Assembly: GCA_947448105.1 (NCBI GenBank) | Contig: CANFNE010000015.1 | Coordinates: 1-18,753 of the forward strand | Source of the DNA: Burkholderiales bacterium | GTDB taxonomy: Bacteria > Pseudomonadota > Gammaproteobacteria > Burkholderiales > Burkholderiaceae_C | Direction: 5' to 3' | Length of the DNA stretch: 18,753 nucleotides | Part shown: positions 7,628 through 13,715 of the stretch, in pieces | Numbering within the stretch: the stretch's first letter is position 1 | Layout of the letters: each line of letters starts with the position of its first letter | Position numbers and translations under genes: made by a program | The notes under the pieces: generated by a model | Databases searched by the model: none | What the model was told of the DNA's origin: nothing | What the model saw: only the letters and a program-made list of their open reading frames with translations

Positions 7628-7718
7628 TTGGGGGAGAGAGTGGGAAAAGCTCCAAATTGCGCAAAGGCTTCCGCCATCTACAGACTGGCGTACCACTGGC
7701 AGCGTCTAGACCACTGGT

Positions 7719-8672
7719 TTATCCCCTCGGATGGTGCGCCGCGTGCAACTGCGCCAGGCGCTCACGAGCCACATGGGTGTAAATGGTGGTGGTGGAAATA
7801 TCGGCGTGGCCCAGCAGCAGCTGCACTGCGCGCAAATCTGCACCATGGTTGAGCAAATGGGTGGCAAACGCGTGGCGCAAGGTGTGGGGCGACAGCGCAG
7901 AACGGATGCCTGCGGCCAGCGCGTATTTTTTGACCACCATCCAAAACATCACACGCGACATCGCGCTGCCGGCATGCATGCCTTTGGTGGTGACAAACAG
8001 GTCGTCGGTCTGCTTACCGCCAAGCAACTCGGCGCGCGCACCGCTCAAGTATTGGCGCAGCCACTGGCTGGCCACTTCGCCAAAGGGCACGAGGCGCTCT
8101 TTGGCGCCCTTGCCCAGCACGCGCAGCACGTTGTCGTTGAGGCCCAGGTTCAGGGTTTTCAGGTCCACCAGCTCACTGACCCGCAGGCCGCTGGCGTACA
8201 TCAGCTCCAACATGGTGCGGTCACGCACGCCCAGGGCGGTGGACACGTCGGGGGCGGCCAGCAGCGCTTCGACCTGCGCCTCGCTCAGGCTTTTGGGCAC
8301 GCGCAGGGCTTGCTTGGCGGCTTGCAATTTAAGCGTGGGATCGGCATGGATGCGGCCCTCGCGCAGCGCCCAGCGAAAAAAGCGCTTGAACACCGTCAGG
8401 CGCCGGTTGGCGGTGGTGGCCTTGGTGGTGGCGTGTTGGGCCGAAAAATAGGCCAGCAAATCGGCCTCGCCACACAGGAACAAGGACGCGCCCTGGCGGT
8501 GGGCGCGTAACTGGTTCAAGTCGCGCCGGTAGGCTTCCAGGGTGTTGCGTGACAAACCTTCTTCAAGCCACAGCGTGTCGATAAAGGCGTCTACCGATTC
8601 GTCGCTGGATTGGGGTGCGTCAAAGCCAACAGGCGCGGTTTTCAAGCGGGCACCCTGCCTTGGCGCGCTCAA
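7719..8672 (-). CDS. xerD: Tyrosine recombinase XerD
   Basis: Predicted site-specific recombinase that, with XerC, resolves chromosome dimers at dif. Seen: the N-terminal SAM-like DNA-binding domain FIDTLWLEEGLSRNTLEAYRRDL (residues 30-52) and a full catalytic set: Arg164 (SGLRVSEL), Lys188 (GKGAKER), His263/Arg266 (SPHTLRHAFATHLL), His289 (LLGHADIS) and nucleophile Tyr298 (TTIYTHV). ALWLE-type motifs near the start favour XerD over XerC. The first possible start, TTG 8672, overlaps the upstream gene's stop as TTGA and gives 317 residues. A TTG at 8645, with GCAGGG upstream, gives 308, nearer the usual 298. No ATG lies near. The start is therefore uncertain. Confidence 0.9.
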   Translation of the reverse strand: MSAPRQGARLKTAPVGFDAPQSSDESVDAFIDTLWLEEGLSRNTLEAYRRDLNQLRAHRQGASLFLCGEADLLAYFSAQHATTKATTANRRLTVFKRFFRWALREGRIHADPTLKLQAAKQALRVPKSLSEAQVEALLAAPDVSTALGVRDRTMLELMYASGLRVSELVDLKTLNLGLNDNVLRVLGKGAKERLVPFGEVASQWLRQYLSGARAELLGGKQTDDLFVTTKGMHAGSAMSRVMFWMVVKKYALAAGIRSALSPHTLRHAFATHLLNHGADLRAVQLLLGHADISTTTIYTHVARERLAQLHAAHHPRG

Positions 8673-9643
8673 TCGAGCTGCAGTTTGGCGGATTCCACGA
8701 CCTTTTTATAGACCGCGTACTCGGCCCGAATCTGCTCGGCAAACTGCTCGGGCGAATTGGCGATCACGATGGAGCCGGTGTCTTCGATGCGCTTTTTTAC
8801 TGCGGGGTCTTCCAGGGCTTTGCGCACGGCAGCGTTCACTTTGTCAACCACCTCTTTGGGCAGGCCTTTGGGGCCGTAAATGCCATAAAAGGCCATGCGG
8901 TTGACCGGCTCGAGACCCAGCTCCTTGAAGGTCGGCACGTTGGGCAGCTGGCCCAGGCGCTGGGGGGCGGCCACCGCAATGGCAACGAGCTTGTTGCTCA
9001 AAATAAAGGGCAGCGCCGAGGGCAGGTTGTCAAAGGTCATGGGCACTTGCCCCGCCACCGTGTCGTTCAATGCCGGCCCAGCACCGCGGTAGGGGATGTG
9101 GGTGACAAACACACCGGCCAGGTTTTTGTACAGCTCCATTTGCAGGTGGCCAATGCCGCCCGTGCCGGAAGACGAGTAGGAATACTGGCCCGGATGTTTT
9201 TTCAGCTCCGCCACAAAACCCTTGTAGTCTTTGGCCGGAAAGCTGGGGTGCACGGCAATCACATTGGGCGTAGCCGCGACGTTGATGATGGGGGTGAAGT
9301 CGGTCAGCGAGTTGTAGGGAATCTTGGGATTGATGGCCGGATTGGCCGCCACCGTGGACACCGTAGCCACACCCAGAGAATAGCCGTCGGGCGCTGCTTT
9401 GGCGGTTTCGTTGGCACCGACCACGCCGCCGCCGCCGGCCTTGTTTTCTACCACCACGCTTTGGCCCAGCACTTTGCCCAGCGGATCGGCCAGCACACGG
9501 GCAATGATGTCGGTAGTGCCTCCGGGGGCAAAAGGCACTTGCAGCTTGATGATCTTGTTGGGATAAGCCTGGGCCAAGGCACCCTGCAGGGGTGCGAGGC
9601 TGACAGCCACCAGACTGGCAAGAACGAGACGGCGGTAGCGCAT
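8669..9643 (-). CDS. Bug-family (TctC) tripartite tricarboxylate transporter substrate-binding protein
   Basis: Predicted 324-residue periplasmic binding protein of the family that is greatly expanded in Burkholderiales and captures carboxylates and related small molecules. Seen: signal peptide (MRYRRLVLASLVAVSLAP, cleavage after GALAQ near residue 25), then the family hallmarks YPNKIIKLQVPFAPGGTTDI, VENKAGGGGVVGANETAKAAPDGY, HIPYRGAGPALNDTVAGQVPM and the C-terminal EQFAEQIRAEYAVYKKVVES. Start at ATG 9643, with AAGGAG 6 nt upstream, which rules out the much longer open frame extending antisense to the neighbour. No TctA/TctB membrane genes are present, so this is an orphan receptor, as is common in the family. 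Divergent from the AEC permease. Confidence 0.94.
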   Translation of the reverse strand: MRYRRLVLASLVAVSLAPLQGALAQAYPNKIIKLQVPFAPGGTTDIIARVLADPLGKVLGQSVVVENKAGGGGVVGANETAKAAPDGYSLGVATVSTVAANPAINPKIPYNSLTDFTPIINVAATPNVIAVHPSFPAKDYKGFVAELKKHPGQYSYSSSGTGGIGHLQMELYKNLAGVFVTHIPYRGAGPALNDTVAGQVPMTFDNLPSALPFILSNKLVAIAVAAPQRLGQLPNVPTFKELGLEPVNRMAFYGIYGPKGLPKEVVDKVNAAVRKALEDPAVKKRIEDTGSIVIANSPEQFAEQIRAEYAVYKKVVESAKLQLD

Positions 9644-9711
9644 GGTGAACTCCTTGGTGTTGGGTGCAGTGGTCGACAAGGCGGATAGTACATCTGCAGG
9701 CCGCCGCACAA

Positions 9712-9731
9712 AGTCCCCCCGCATGGGGACT
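9712..9731. promoter_or_regulatory. Palindrome in the divergent Bug/AEC promoter region
   Basis: AGTCCCC (9712-9718) and GGGGACT (9725-9731) are perfect 7-bp arms around a 6-nt centre, 14 nt upstream of the AEC GTG and about 70 nt upstream of the Bug gene start. The position suits an operator for both genes. A hairpin in the AEC leader is the alternative. No adjacent regulator gene is visible. Confidence 0.35.
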
Positions 9732-9745
9732 GTTATCCTCAGACC

Positions 9746-10666
9746 GTGAATTACTTTTCTCTTCTTGCGCCCGATTTTTCCTTGATCTTGCTGGGCTTTG
9801 CACTGTGCAGATTCACGCCGCTGAACCGCACCGTTTGGAGCCAGGTGGACGCTCTTGTCTACTACCTGCTGTTTCCCACCCTGCTGTTTCACTCCATCAT
9901 CAAGAGCCCGCTGGACTTGGGCACCGCGTCCAGGCTCGTGGGCGCGGGTTGGAGCGTGATCGCGGTGGGTATTGCGCTGGCCTATGCCATCCCCTGGCTG
10001 CCCGGCCTGCGGGGCCATGTGCCCGCGCGCGACCATGCGGCATCGGCGCAGGTGGCGTTTCGCTTCAACTCCTTTATCGGCCTGGCCCTGGCCGAACGCC
10101 TGGCCGGACCTGCGGGATCGCTGGAAATCGCGGTGCTGATTGGCGTATGCGTGCCGCTGGTCAATATCGCTGCCGTCTGGCCCATGGCGCACGGTGGCGC
10201 ACGCGGACTGGGGCGCGAACTCGCGCGCAACCCGCTCATCATTGCCACCGTCTCGGGCCTGCTGGCCAATTTGGCGGGCCTGGGCTTGCCAGACTGGCTG
10301 GTACCCACCTTCAACCGCGTAGGCGGATCGGCACTGGCGCTGGGCTTGATGGCCGCAGGCGCGGGCATCCAACTCGGCGCCCTGGCCCGGGCCAAGTTGC
10401 TGGCGGTGGCGGTGCTGTCCATCCGCCACCTGGTGCTGCCGCTGGTGGCGCTGGCTGCCAGCTACGCCTTTGGTTTGAGCCATTCACAAGCCACTATTTT
10501 GCTGGCCTACGCCGCCTTGCCGACGGCGGCGAGCTGCTATGTACTGGCCAGTAAAATGGGCTTTGACGGCGCGTATGTGGCCAGTCTGGTGTCACTGTCC
10601 ACACTGCTGGGCATGCTCAGTCTGCCCTTGGCGCTGGGGGTGTTGCGGCCGCTGTACGGGGTATGA
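9746..10666 (+). CDS. AEC-family (auxin efflux carrier/MdcF-like) transporter
   Basis: Predicted 306-residue inner membrane permease with about ten hydrophobic segments in two five-helix halves. Seen: the N-terminal LLAPDFSLILLGFALCRFTPLN, VDALVYYLLFPTLLFHSI with the conserved YLLFPTLLF motif, a cytoplasmic charged loop near residues 145-165 (HGGARGLGRELARNPLI), and the second half ending LAYAALPTAASCYVLASKMGFD, typical of AEC carriers. Family members export auxin-like or dicarboxylate compounds, malonate for MdcF. The start is GTG 9746, as no upstream start fits the fold and the next Met is far inside; no Shine-Dalgarno site is visible, so start confidence is moderate. The divergent Bug receptor suggests an organic-acid substrate, but that is inference. 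Confidence 0.87.
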   Translation: MNYFSLLAPDFSLILLGFALCRFTPLNRTVWSQVDALVYYLLFPTLLFHSIIKSPLDLGTASRLVGAGWSVIAVGIALAYAIPWLPGLRGHVPARDHAASAQVAFRFNSFIGLALAERLAGPAGSLEIAVLIGVCVPLVNIAAVWPMAHGGARGLGRELARNPLIIATVSGLLANLAGLGLPDWLVPTFNRVGGSALALGLMAAGAGIQLGALARAKLLAVAVLSIRHLVLPLVALAASYAFGLSHSQATILLAYAALPTAASCYVLASKMGFDGAYVASLVSLSTLLGMLSLPLALGVLRPLYGV

Positions 10667-10727
10667 GTACCGCGCCAGGGCCGTGGCGATAAAAACAGCG
10701 ATCACGCACACTTTCCGAAAGATTCCC

Positions 10728-11636
10728 ATGACTCCCATTGCTGGCAAACACGTGTTGTTGTCGATTTTGCTGTCCGTGTTTGCCTGTGCGCAAGCATGGG
10801 CCCAAGACAGCGCAGCGGTGTCGGAGAACCCCGCAGCGCAGGTCACTGCCGAGGCGAGTATTGCGAAGTCCTTGAACCAGGAAAACAACTGGTATTTCTC
10901 CTGGGGCTACAGCCGCCAGCAATATGCGCCTACAGACATCCATATCTCGCAACCCAGCCAAGGCAACGATTTCACTTTGCACCAGGTGGCAGCAAGTGAC
11001 TTTCCGGCCAGCTTCCAAGACACCGTGAATTCGCTGAAAGAGTTTGAATTCACCAACCCGCAAGAAAACGTGCGCATCGGCAAGTTCATGAACGCCGAGA
11101 AAACCTTTGCCATTGAGTTTTCGCTGGACCACAGCAAATACAACACCGACCTCAACCAAACTGTCAGGGTCAGCGGCACCAAAGCGGGCCAGCCTTACAA
11201 CCAAAACCTCACCCTCACCGAGCAGGACTTTTACTACGCGCTGCACAACGGCCTGAACCACGTCATGGTCAACGCCGTGTGGCTGCAGCATTTGTACGGC
11301 CCCGAAAACAAGGCCGGCGACCTGCAGTTGATCAGCCGCGCAGGTGCCGGCATTTTGCTGCCGCACGCCGACAACGTAATATTTGGCAAGGCCAACCAGG
11401 TCGGCCCCAAGAACGAGAACATCTGCTGCACTTCCAGCAAAGACTGGTGGCAAATCAACGGCTGGACCGCTGGCGTGGAAGTCGGCGTTCGCTACCGGGT
11501 CTACAAATCCATCTACCTTGAACTCACCTCCAAGCTGGCCTACGGCGTGCTGCGCGGCGTTCCGGTCTTCCAGGGCTCAGCGGACCAGAACATCTGGATG
11601 TCGGAACAAGTGCTGTCCACCGGTTTCTTGTTCTAA
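10728..11636 (+). CDS. Uncharacterised exported protein, likely outer membrane beta-barrel
   Basis: I do not recognise a named family. The 302-residue product has a signal peptide (MTPIAGKHVLLSILLSVFACAQAWA, cleavage near residue 25), then a mature part rich in aromatic, polar and alternating residues: NNWYFSWGYSRQQY, KTFAIEFSLDHSKYNTDL, WTAGVEVGVRYRVYKSIYLELTSKLAYG, ending in STGFLF with a terminal Phe. That pattern, with Phe at the C-terminus, is what the outer membrane assembly machinery recognises, so an 8-12-stranded barrel is likely. A CC pair (NICCTSSKDWW) sits in a probable loop. ATG 10728 is chosen because the signal peptide starts there; GAAAG lies 6 nt upstream. Its 3' end is duplicated as a remnant at 13573-13678. 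Confidence 0.7.
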   Translation: MTPIAGKHVLLSILLSVFACAQAWAQDSAAVSENPAAQVTAEASIAKSLNQENNWYFSWGYSRQQYAPTDIHISQPSQGNDFTLHQVAASDFPASFQDTVNSLKEFEFTNPQENVRIGKFMNAEKTFAIEFSLDHSKYNTDLNQTVRVSGTKAGQPYNQNLTLTEQDFYYALHNGLNHVMVNAVWLQHLYGPENKAGDLQLISRAGAGILLPHADNVIFGKANQVGPKNENICCTSSKDWWQINGWTAGVEVGVRYRVYKSIYLELTSKLAYGVLRGVPVFQGSADQNIWMSEQVLSTGFLF

Positions 11637-11671
11637 ACAACCAGGTTGTGCGGCCCGTGCGCCAGAGCCCA
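11529..11671. repeat. Direct repeat copy A: 3' end of the barrel gene plus queG-like tail
   Basis: This 143-bp stretch aligns without gaps to 13573-13715 with 29 mismatches by hand count (about 80 % identity), offset 2,044 bp. Its first 108 bp are the last codons of the intact barrel gene; the rest resembles the antisense of the queG 3' end. The two copies bracket the DUF427, TIGR03643 and SOUL genes. Confidence 0.85.
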
Positions 11672-11680
11672 CGCCTGCAC
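11642..11680 (-). pseudogene. Scrap of a queG 3' end
   Basis: Read on the minus strand this gives VQAWALAHGPHNL, matching VQWALAQGPQNP at the C-terminus of the intact queG at 13638-14807 with one inserted codon. Similarity stops just upstream of that Val. It is too short to be functional and is taken as part of the duplicated barrel gene/queG junction. A CAGGTTGT direct repeat (11642-11649 and 11680-11687) brackets it. Based on hand alignment only. Confidence 0.6.
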
Positions 11681-11709
11681 AGGTTGTCACGTATGGCCCA
11701 CCACCTTGC

Positions 11710-11728
11710 GACCATGCTGGTTATGGTC
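11710..11728 (+). promoter_or_regulatory. Short hairpin just upstream of the DUF427 gene
   Basis: GACCAT (11710-11715) and ATGGTC (11723-11728) are perfect 6-bp arms around a 7-nt loop, ending 7 nt before the ATG at 11736. It occupies the place where a ribosome site would be, and none is obvious. It could be an operator or could limit initiation; chance is also possible at this size. Confidence 0.3.
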
Positions 11729-11735
11729 CGACCCC

Positions 11736-12290
11736 ATGAATAGTGATCTTGACCTGCTAGCACAAGCCTGCGCGCAATGGCGCTGGCGCGGACAGGGCCG
11801 CCCGCCGTTTGCCGACAGCCCCAAGCCAGGACAGGTATCGGTCTGGGACTTCCCGCGCCCGCCTGAACTGGTGCGCGATACGCGCGAAATTGTGGTTTGC
11901 TGGGGCGCACGCGAGCTTGCACGCACGCGCGGGGCCTGGGCCGTTCGTGAGACCGCCCACCCGCCCACTTTTTACCTGCCGCTGGCAGATGTGCAGCGCG
12001 CATTTCTCAGCCCCGCCGGCGGTACTTCGTTTTGCGAATGGAAGGGCCCAGCCCGCTACTGGGATCTGGTCGATGGTGCGCGCTGCTTGCCGCAGGTGGC
12101 CTGGACGTATCCGCAGCCCTTGGCCGGAGCCGAGCCGCTGGCCGATTGCGTGGCCTTTTATGCCCACGAACTCGAATGCACCGTCGATGGAAAAAATGTG
12201 CTTGCACAAGCAGGCGGTTTTTATGGCGGCTGGATCACGCCGGATTTGGCCGGGCCGTTCAAGGGCGCGCCTGGCAGCGGAGCTTGGTAG
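11736..12290 (+). CDS. DUF427 domain-containing protein
   Basis: Predicted 184-residue cytoplasmic protein of the DUF427 family (PF04248), whose biochemical role is not established. Seen: family features in order - a strand with VVCWGARELARTRGAWAVRET, the signature HPPTFYLPLADVQRAFLSP near residues 77-95, CEWKGPARYWDLV near 102-114, VAWTYPQPL, then VAFYAHELECTVDG. DUF427 proteins usually carry one or two such domains; this one has a single domain preceded by about 45 residues (WRWRGQGRPPFADSPKPGQ). ATG 11736 is preferred over the longer open frame, since the upstream part comes from the queG-like scrap. It is followed after 13 nt by the TIGR03643 gene, so the two are probably co-transcribed. 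Confidence 0.82.
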   Translation: MNSDLDLLAQACAQWRWRGQGRPPFADSPKPGQVSVWDFPRPPELVRDTREIVVCWGARELARTRGAWAVRETAHPPTFYLPLADVQRAFLSPAGGTSFCEWKGPARYWDLVDGARCLPQVAWTYPQPLAGAEPLADCVAFYAHELECTVDGKNVLAQAGGFYGGWITPDLAGPFKGAPGSGAW

Positions 12291-12303
12291 CAAGGCTGGA
12301 TCG

Positions 12304-12582
12304 ATGAAACACCGAATCCGCACACCCCTGACCGAAGGCGACATAGCGGCCCTCATTCAAATGGCTTGGGAGGGCCGAACCTCGTTCGAAACGATGGAGG
12401 AGCGCCTGGGCGTCTGTGAAGCCGAGGTCATACAGGTCATGCGGGCAACGCTCGCACCGGGCTCGTTCAAAAGATGGCGTATGCGCGTCAAAGGCCGGGT
12501 TACAAAGCACCGCGCGCTCAGAAACCCTGAAATGAAGTTTGACGACTTTGCGATCGCGGACCATCGCCGCGCCAATCACTAG
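12304..12582 (+). CDS. TIGR03643 / DUF2805 family small protein
   Basis: Predicted 92-residue basic protein. The core LTEGDIAALIQMAWEGRTSF, then ETMEERLGVCEAEVIQVMR, LAPGSFKRWRMRVKGRVTKH and ALRNPE matches the TIGR03643/DUF2805 family from memory. The first half resembles a helix-turn-helix with an arginine/lysine-rich second half, so nucleic-acid binding is plausible but unproven. ATG 12304 starts at the family N-terminus, with AAGG about 8 nt upstream; a longer open frame in this phase is a shadow of the DUF427 gene. Family members are often found near cryptochrome/photolyase genes, as I recall; no such gene is visible here. The 170 bp to the SOUL gene show no gene and no convincing promoter. 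Confidence 0.85.
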   Translation: MKHRIRTPLTEGDIAALIQMAWEGRTSFETMEERLGVCEAEVIQVMRATLAPGSFKRWRMRVKGRVTKHRALRNPEMKFDDFAIADHRRANH

Positions 12583-12752
12583 AGCCTCGCAGTCAAAGAT
12601 GGACGGTGGACCTCGGTACTGCGAAAGCGGCAGCTGCATGGCGGACCCTGCCCCAAAGAGCAGGTACCGCAGGCATTTTCTTGTCCTGGCGCAATTCCCA
12701 TCTTTGGGGCGCAAGCCATACTGCACGAAATTAACTACCAGGAGCACCTGAC

Positions 12753-13433
12753 ATGAAAACGGGCCACCAGCGCCACAAGGACGCACGCAAGCAAGCCGGC
12801 AGGCAGGTGCGTCTTGCCCTTGGGGCTGTGTGGTGCAGCCTGCTCATGTTTGCATTTCCCATGACCAGCCACGCTACGGAAGAACCCGACTACCAGGTAG
12901 TCCAAACGCTTGGAGATATTGAGGTGCGCCAGTACCAGGCCTATGCCGTTGCGCAAGTCGTGGTGCCTGGCCCAGCGGCCGGTGCCGGCAGCGCGGCCTT
13001 TCCCATTTTGGCGGGCTACATCTTTGGCAAGAACAAGGGCGACCGACAACTCGCCATGACCGCCCCGGTAAGCCAGGTGGCTGAGCCGGTCAAGCTCGCG
13101 ATGACTGCGCCCGTAACCCAGGCTGCGGCGCCCGGTGGTTTTCGGGTGCAGTTTGTGCTGCCCAAGGGCGTGACCATGGCCAACGCGCCAGAGCCTTTGG
13201 ACGCACGCGTGGCGCTGCGCGACATTGCGCCAAGCCGGGTGGCTGTGATTCGTTACTCCGGTTTTTGGTCCGAGGCCAACTACCAGCAGCACTTGGAAAA
13301 GCTCCAAGACGCCCTGCGCGCCACCGGGCTGGTCACGGTGGGCGAGCCCGTGTATTGCCGCTACGACGCCCCGTTCACACCCTGGTTTTTGCGGCGCAAT
13401 GAAATCTGGCTGCATTTGGCAAACACACCTTAG
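12753..13433 (+). CDS. SOUL-family haem-binding protein, exported
   Basis: Predicted 226-residue SOUL/HBP-domain protein; the family binds haem or other tetrapyrroles, with no fixed cellular role in bacteria. Seen: an N-terminal basic stretch and hydrophobic segment (LALGAVWCSLLMFAFPMTSHA, likely signal peptide to about residue 41), the SOUL opening EEPDYQVVQTLGDIEVRQYQAYAVAQV, the doubled LAMTAPVSQ / LAMTAPVTQ (residues 100-108 and 115-123), a strand FRVQFVLPKGVTMANAPEPLD, VAVIRYSGFWSEANY, and the C-terminal YDAPFTPWFLRRNEIWLHL. ATG 12753 has AGGAG 8 nt upstream. The cysteine in the hydrophobic segment (WCSLL) is followed by no clear lipobox, so a lipoprotein is less likely. Downstream, 13434-13572 holds no gene I can identify. 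Confidence 0.88.
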   Translation: MKTGHQRHKDARKQAGRQVRLALGAVWCSLLMFAFPMTSHATEEPDYQVVQTLGDIEVRQYQAYAVAQVVVPGPAAGAGSAAFPILAGYIFGKNKGDRQLAMTAPVSQVAEPVKLAMTAPVTQAAAPGGFRVQFVLPKGVTMANAPEPLDARVALRDIAPSRVAVIRYSGFWSEANYQQHLEKLQDALRATGLVTVGEPVYCRYDAPFTPWFLRRNEIWLHLANTP

Positions 13434-13572
13434 TTTGGGCCGTGCATGCCACTTGCCCGTGCGTTTGGCAGCGAATATCGGAGTATTTGCCCAGACGGCG
13501 GCAGAACAGATTCCCGGCGCGGGTTCCACATACGGCACCGATCGGTAACGTTCGGCAGGTTCGTCCGCCGCG

Positions 13573-13678
13573 TCCAAGCGGGCCTAGGCGGTGCTGCGCG
13601 GCGTGCCGGTCTGCCAGGGTTCTGCCGACCAAACGAGCTAGATGTCAGAACACGTGCTGGCCACCGGCTGTCTGTTCT
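13573..13678 (+). pseudogene. 3'-terminal remnant of a second barrel-protein gene
   Basis: Ungapped similarity to the last 106 bp of the intact gene at 10728-11636 (21 mismatches by hand count). Translation in the matching frame gives SKRA*AVLRGVPVCQGSADQ, then TS*MSEHVLATGCLF, against SKLAYGVLRGVPVFQGSADQ and NIWMSEQVLSTGFLF. It has two in-frame stops (13585-13587, 13639-13641) and has lost its own terminal stop. Nothing upstream of about 13573 can be aligned to the parent. Its 3' part overlaps the end of queG on the other strand. Confidence 0.85.
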
Positions 13679-13715
13679 CAATACCCGGGTTTTGCGGCCC
13701 TTGGGCCAGGGCCCA
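13573..13715. repeat. Direct repeat copy B (barrel-gene remnant plus true queG 3' end)
   Basis: Partner of 11529-11671, 143 ungapped columns with about 80 % identity. The last 37 bp correspond to functional queG sequence on the minus strand. Identity is even across the copies, which suggests old divergence rather than a recent duplication. Confidence 0.85.

Larger units (their letters stand above)
7379..7655. repeat. Symmetrical inverted-repeat element (MITE- or BIME-like), about 277 bp
   Basis: Non-coding element filling most of the 341-bp gap between the convergent DMT permease and xerD stops. It is mirror-symmetric about position 7517: a C-rich edge, a hairpin (7405-7437), 4 nt, AACAGCCACATTTG (7442-7455), about 30 bp of weaker complementarity, an unpaired core, the matching arms in reverse with CAAATGTGGCTGTT (7579-7592), 4 nt, and a second hairpin (7597-7627) with a G-rich edge. 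No coding capacity is convincing. Edges are estimated from where symmetry fades. Positions 7656-7718 show only a short CCACTGG direct repeat. Confidence 0.75.

Noticed and set aside
7281..7709. Open frames on both strands across 7281-7709
   Set aside because: They run through the hairpin element, with Pro/Arg-rich translations and no ribosome sites; their length follows from the base composition of the repeats.
9644..10483. Long minus-strand open frame extending the Bug gene upstream by about 280 codons
   Set aside because: It is antisense to the AEC permease, of low-complexity Gln/Arg/His character, and the real start has a perfect signal peptide and ribosome site at 9643.
12583..12752. Possible small gene between TIGR03643 and SOUL (ATG near 12640)
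   Set aside because: The short frame ending at 12751 has no recognisable features or ribosome site and simply runs into the SOUL leader.
13434..13572. Further barrel-gene remnant upstream of copy B
   Set aside because: I tried all three forward frames against the intact protein and found no convincing alignment before SKRA at 13573.
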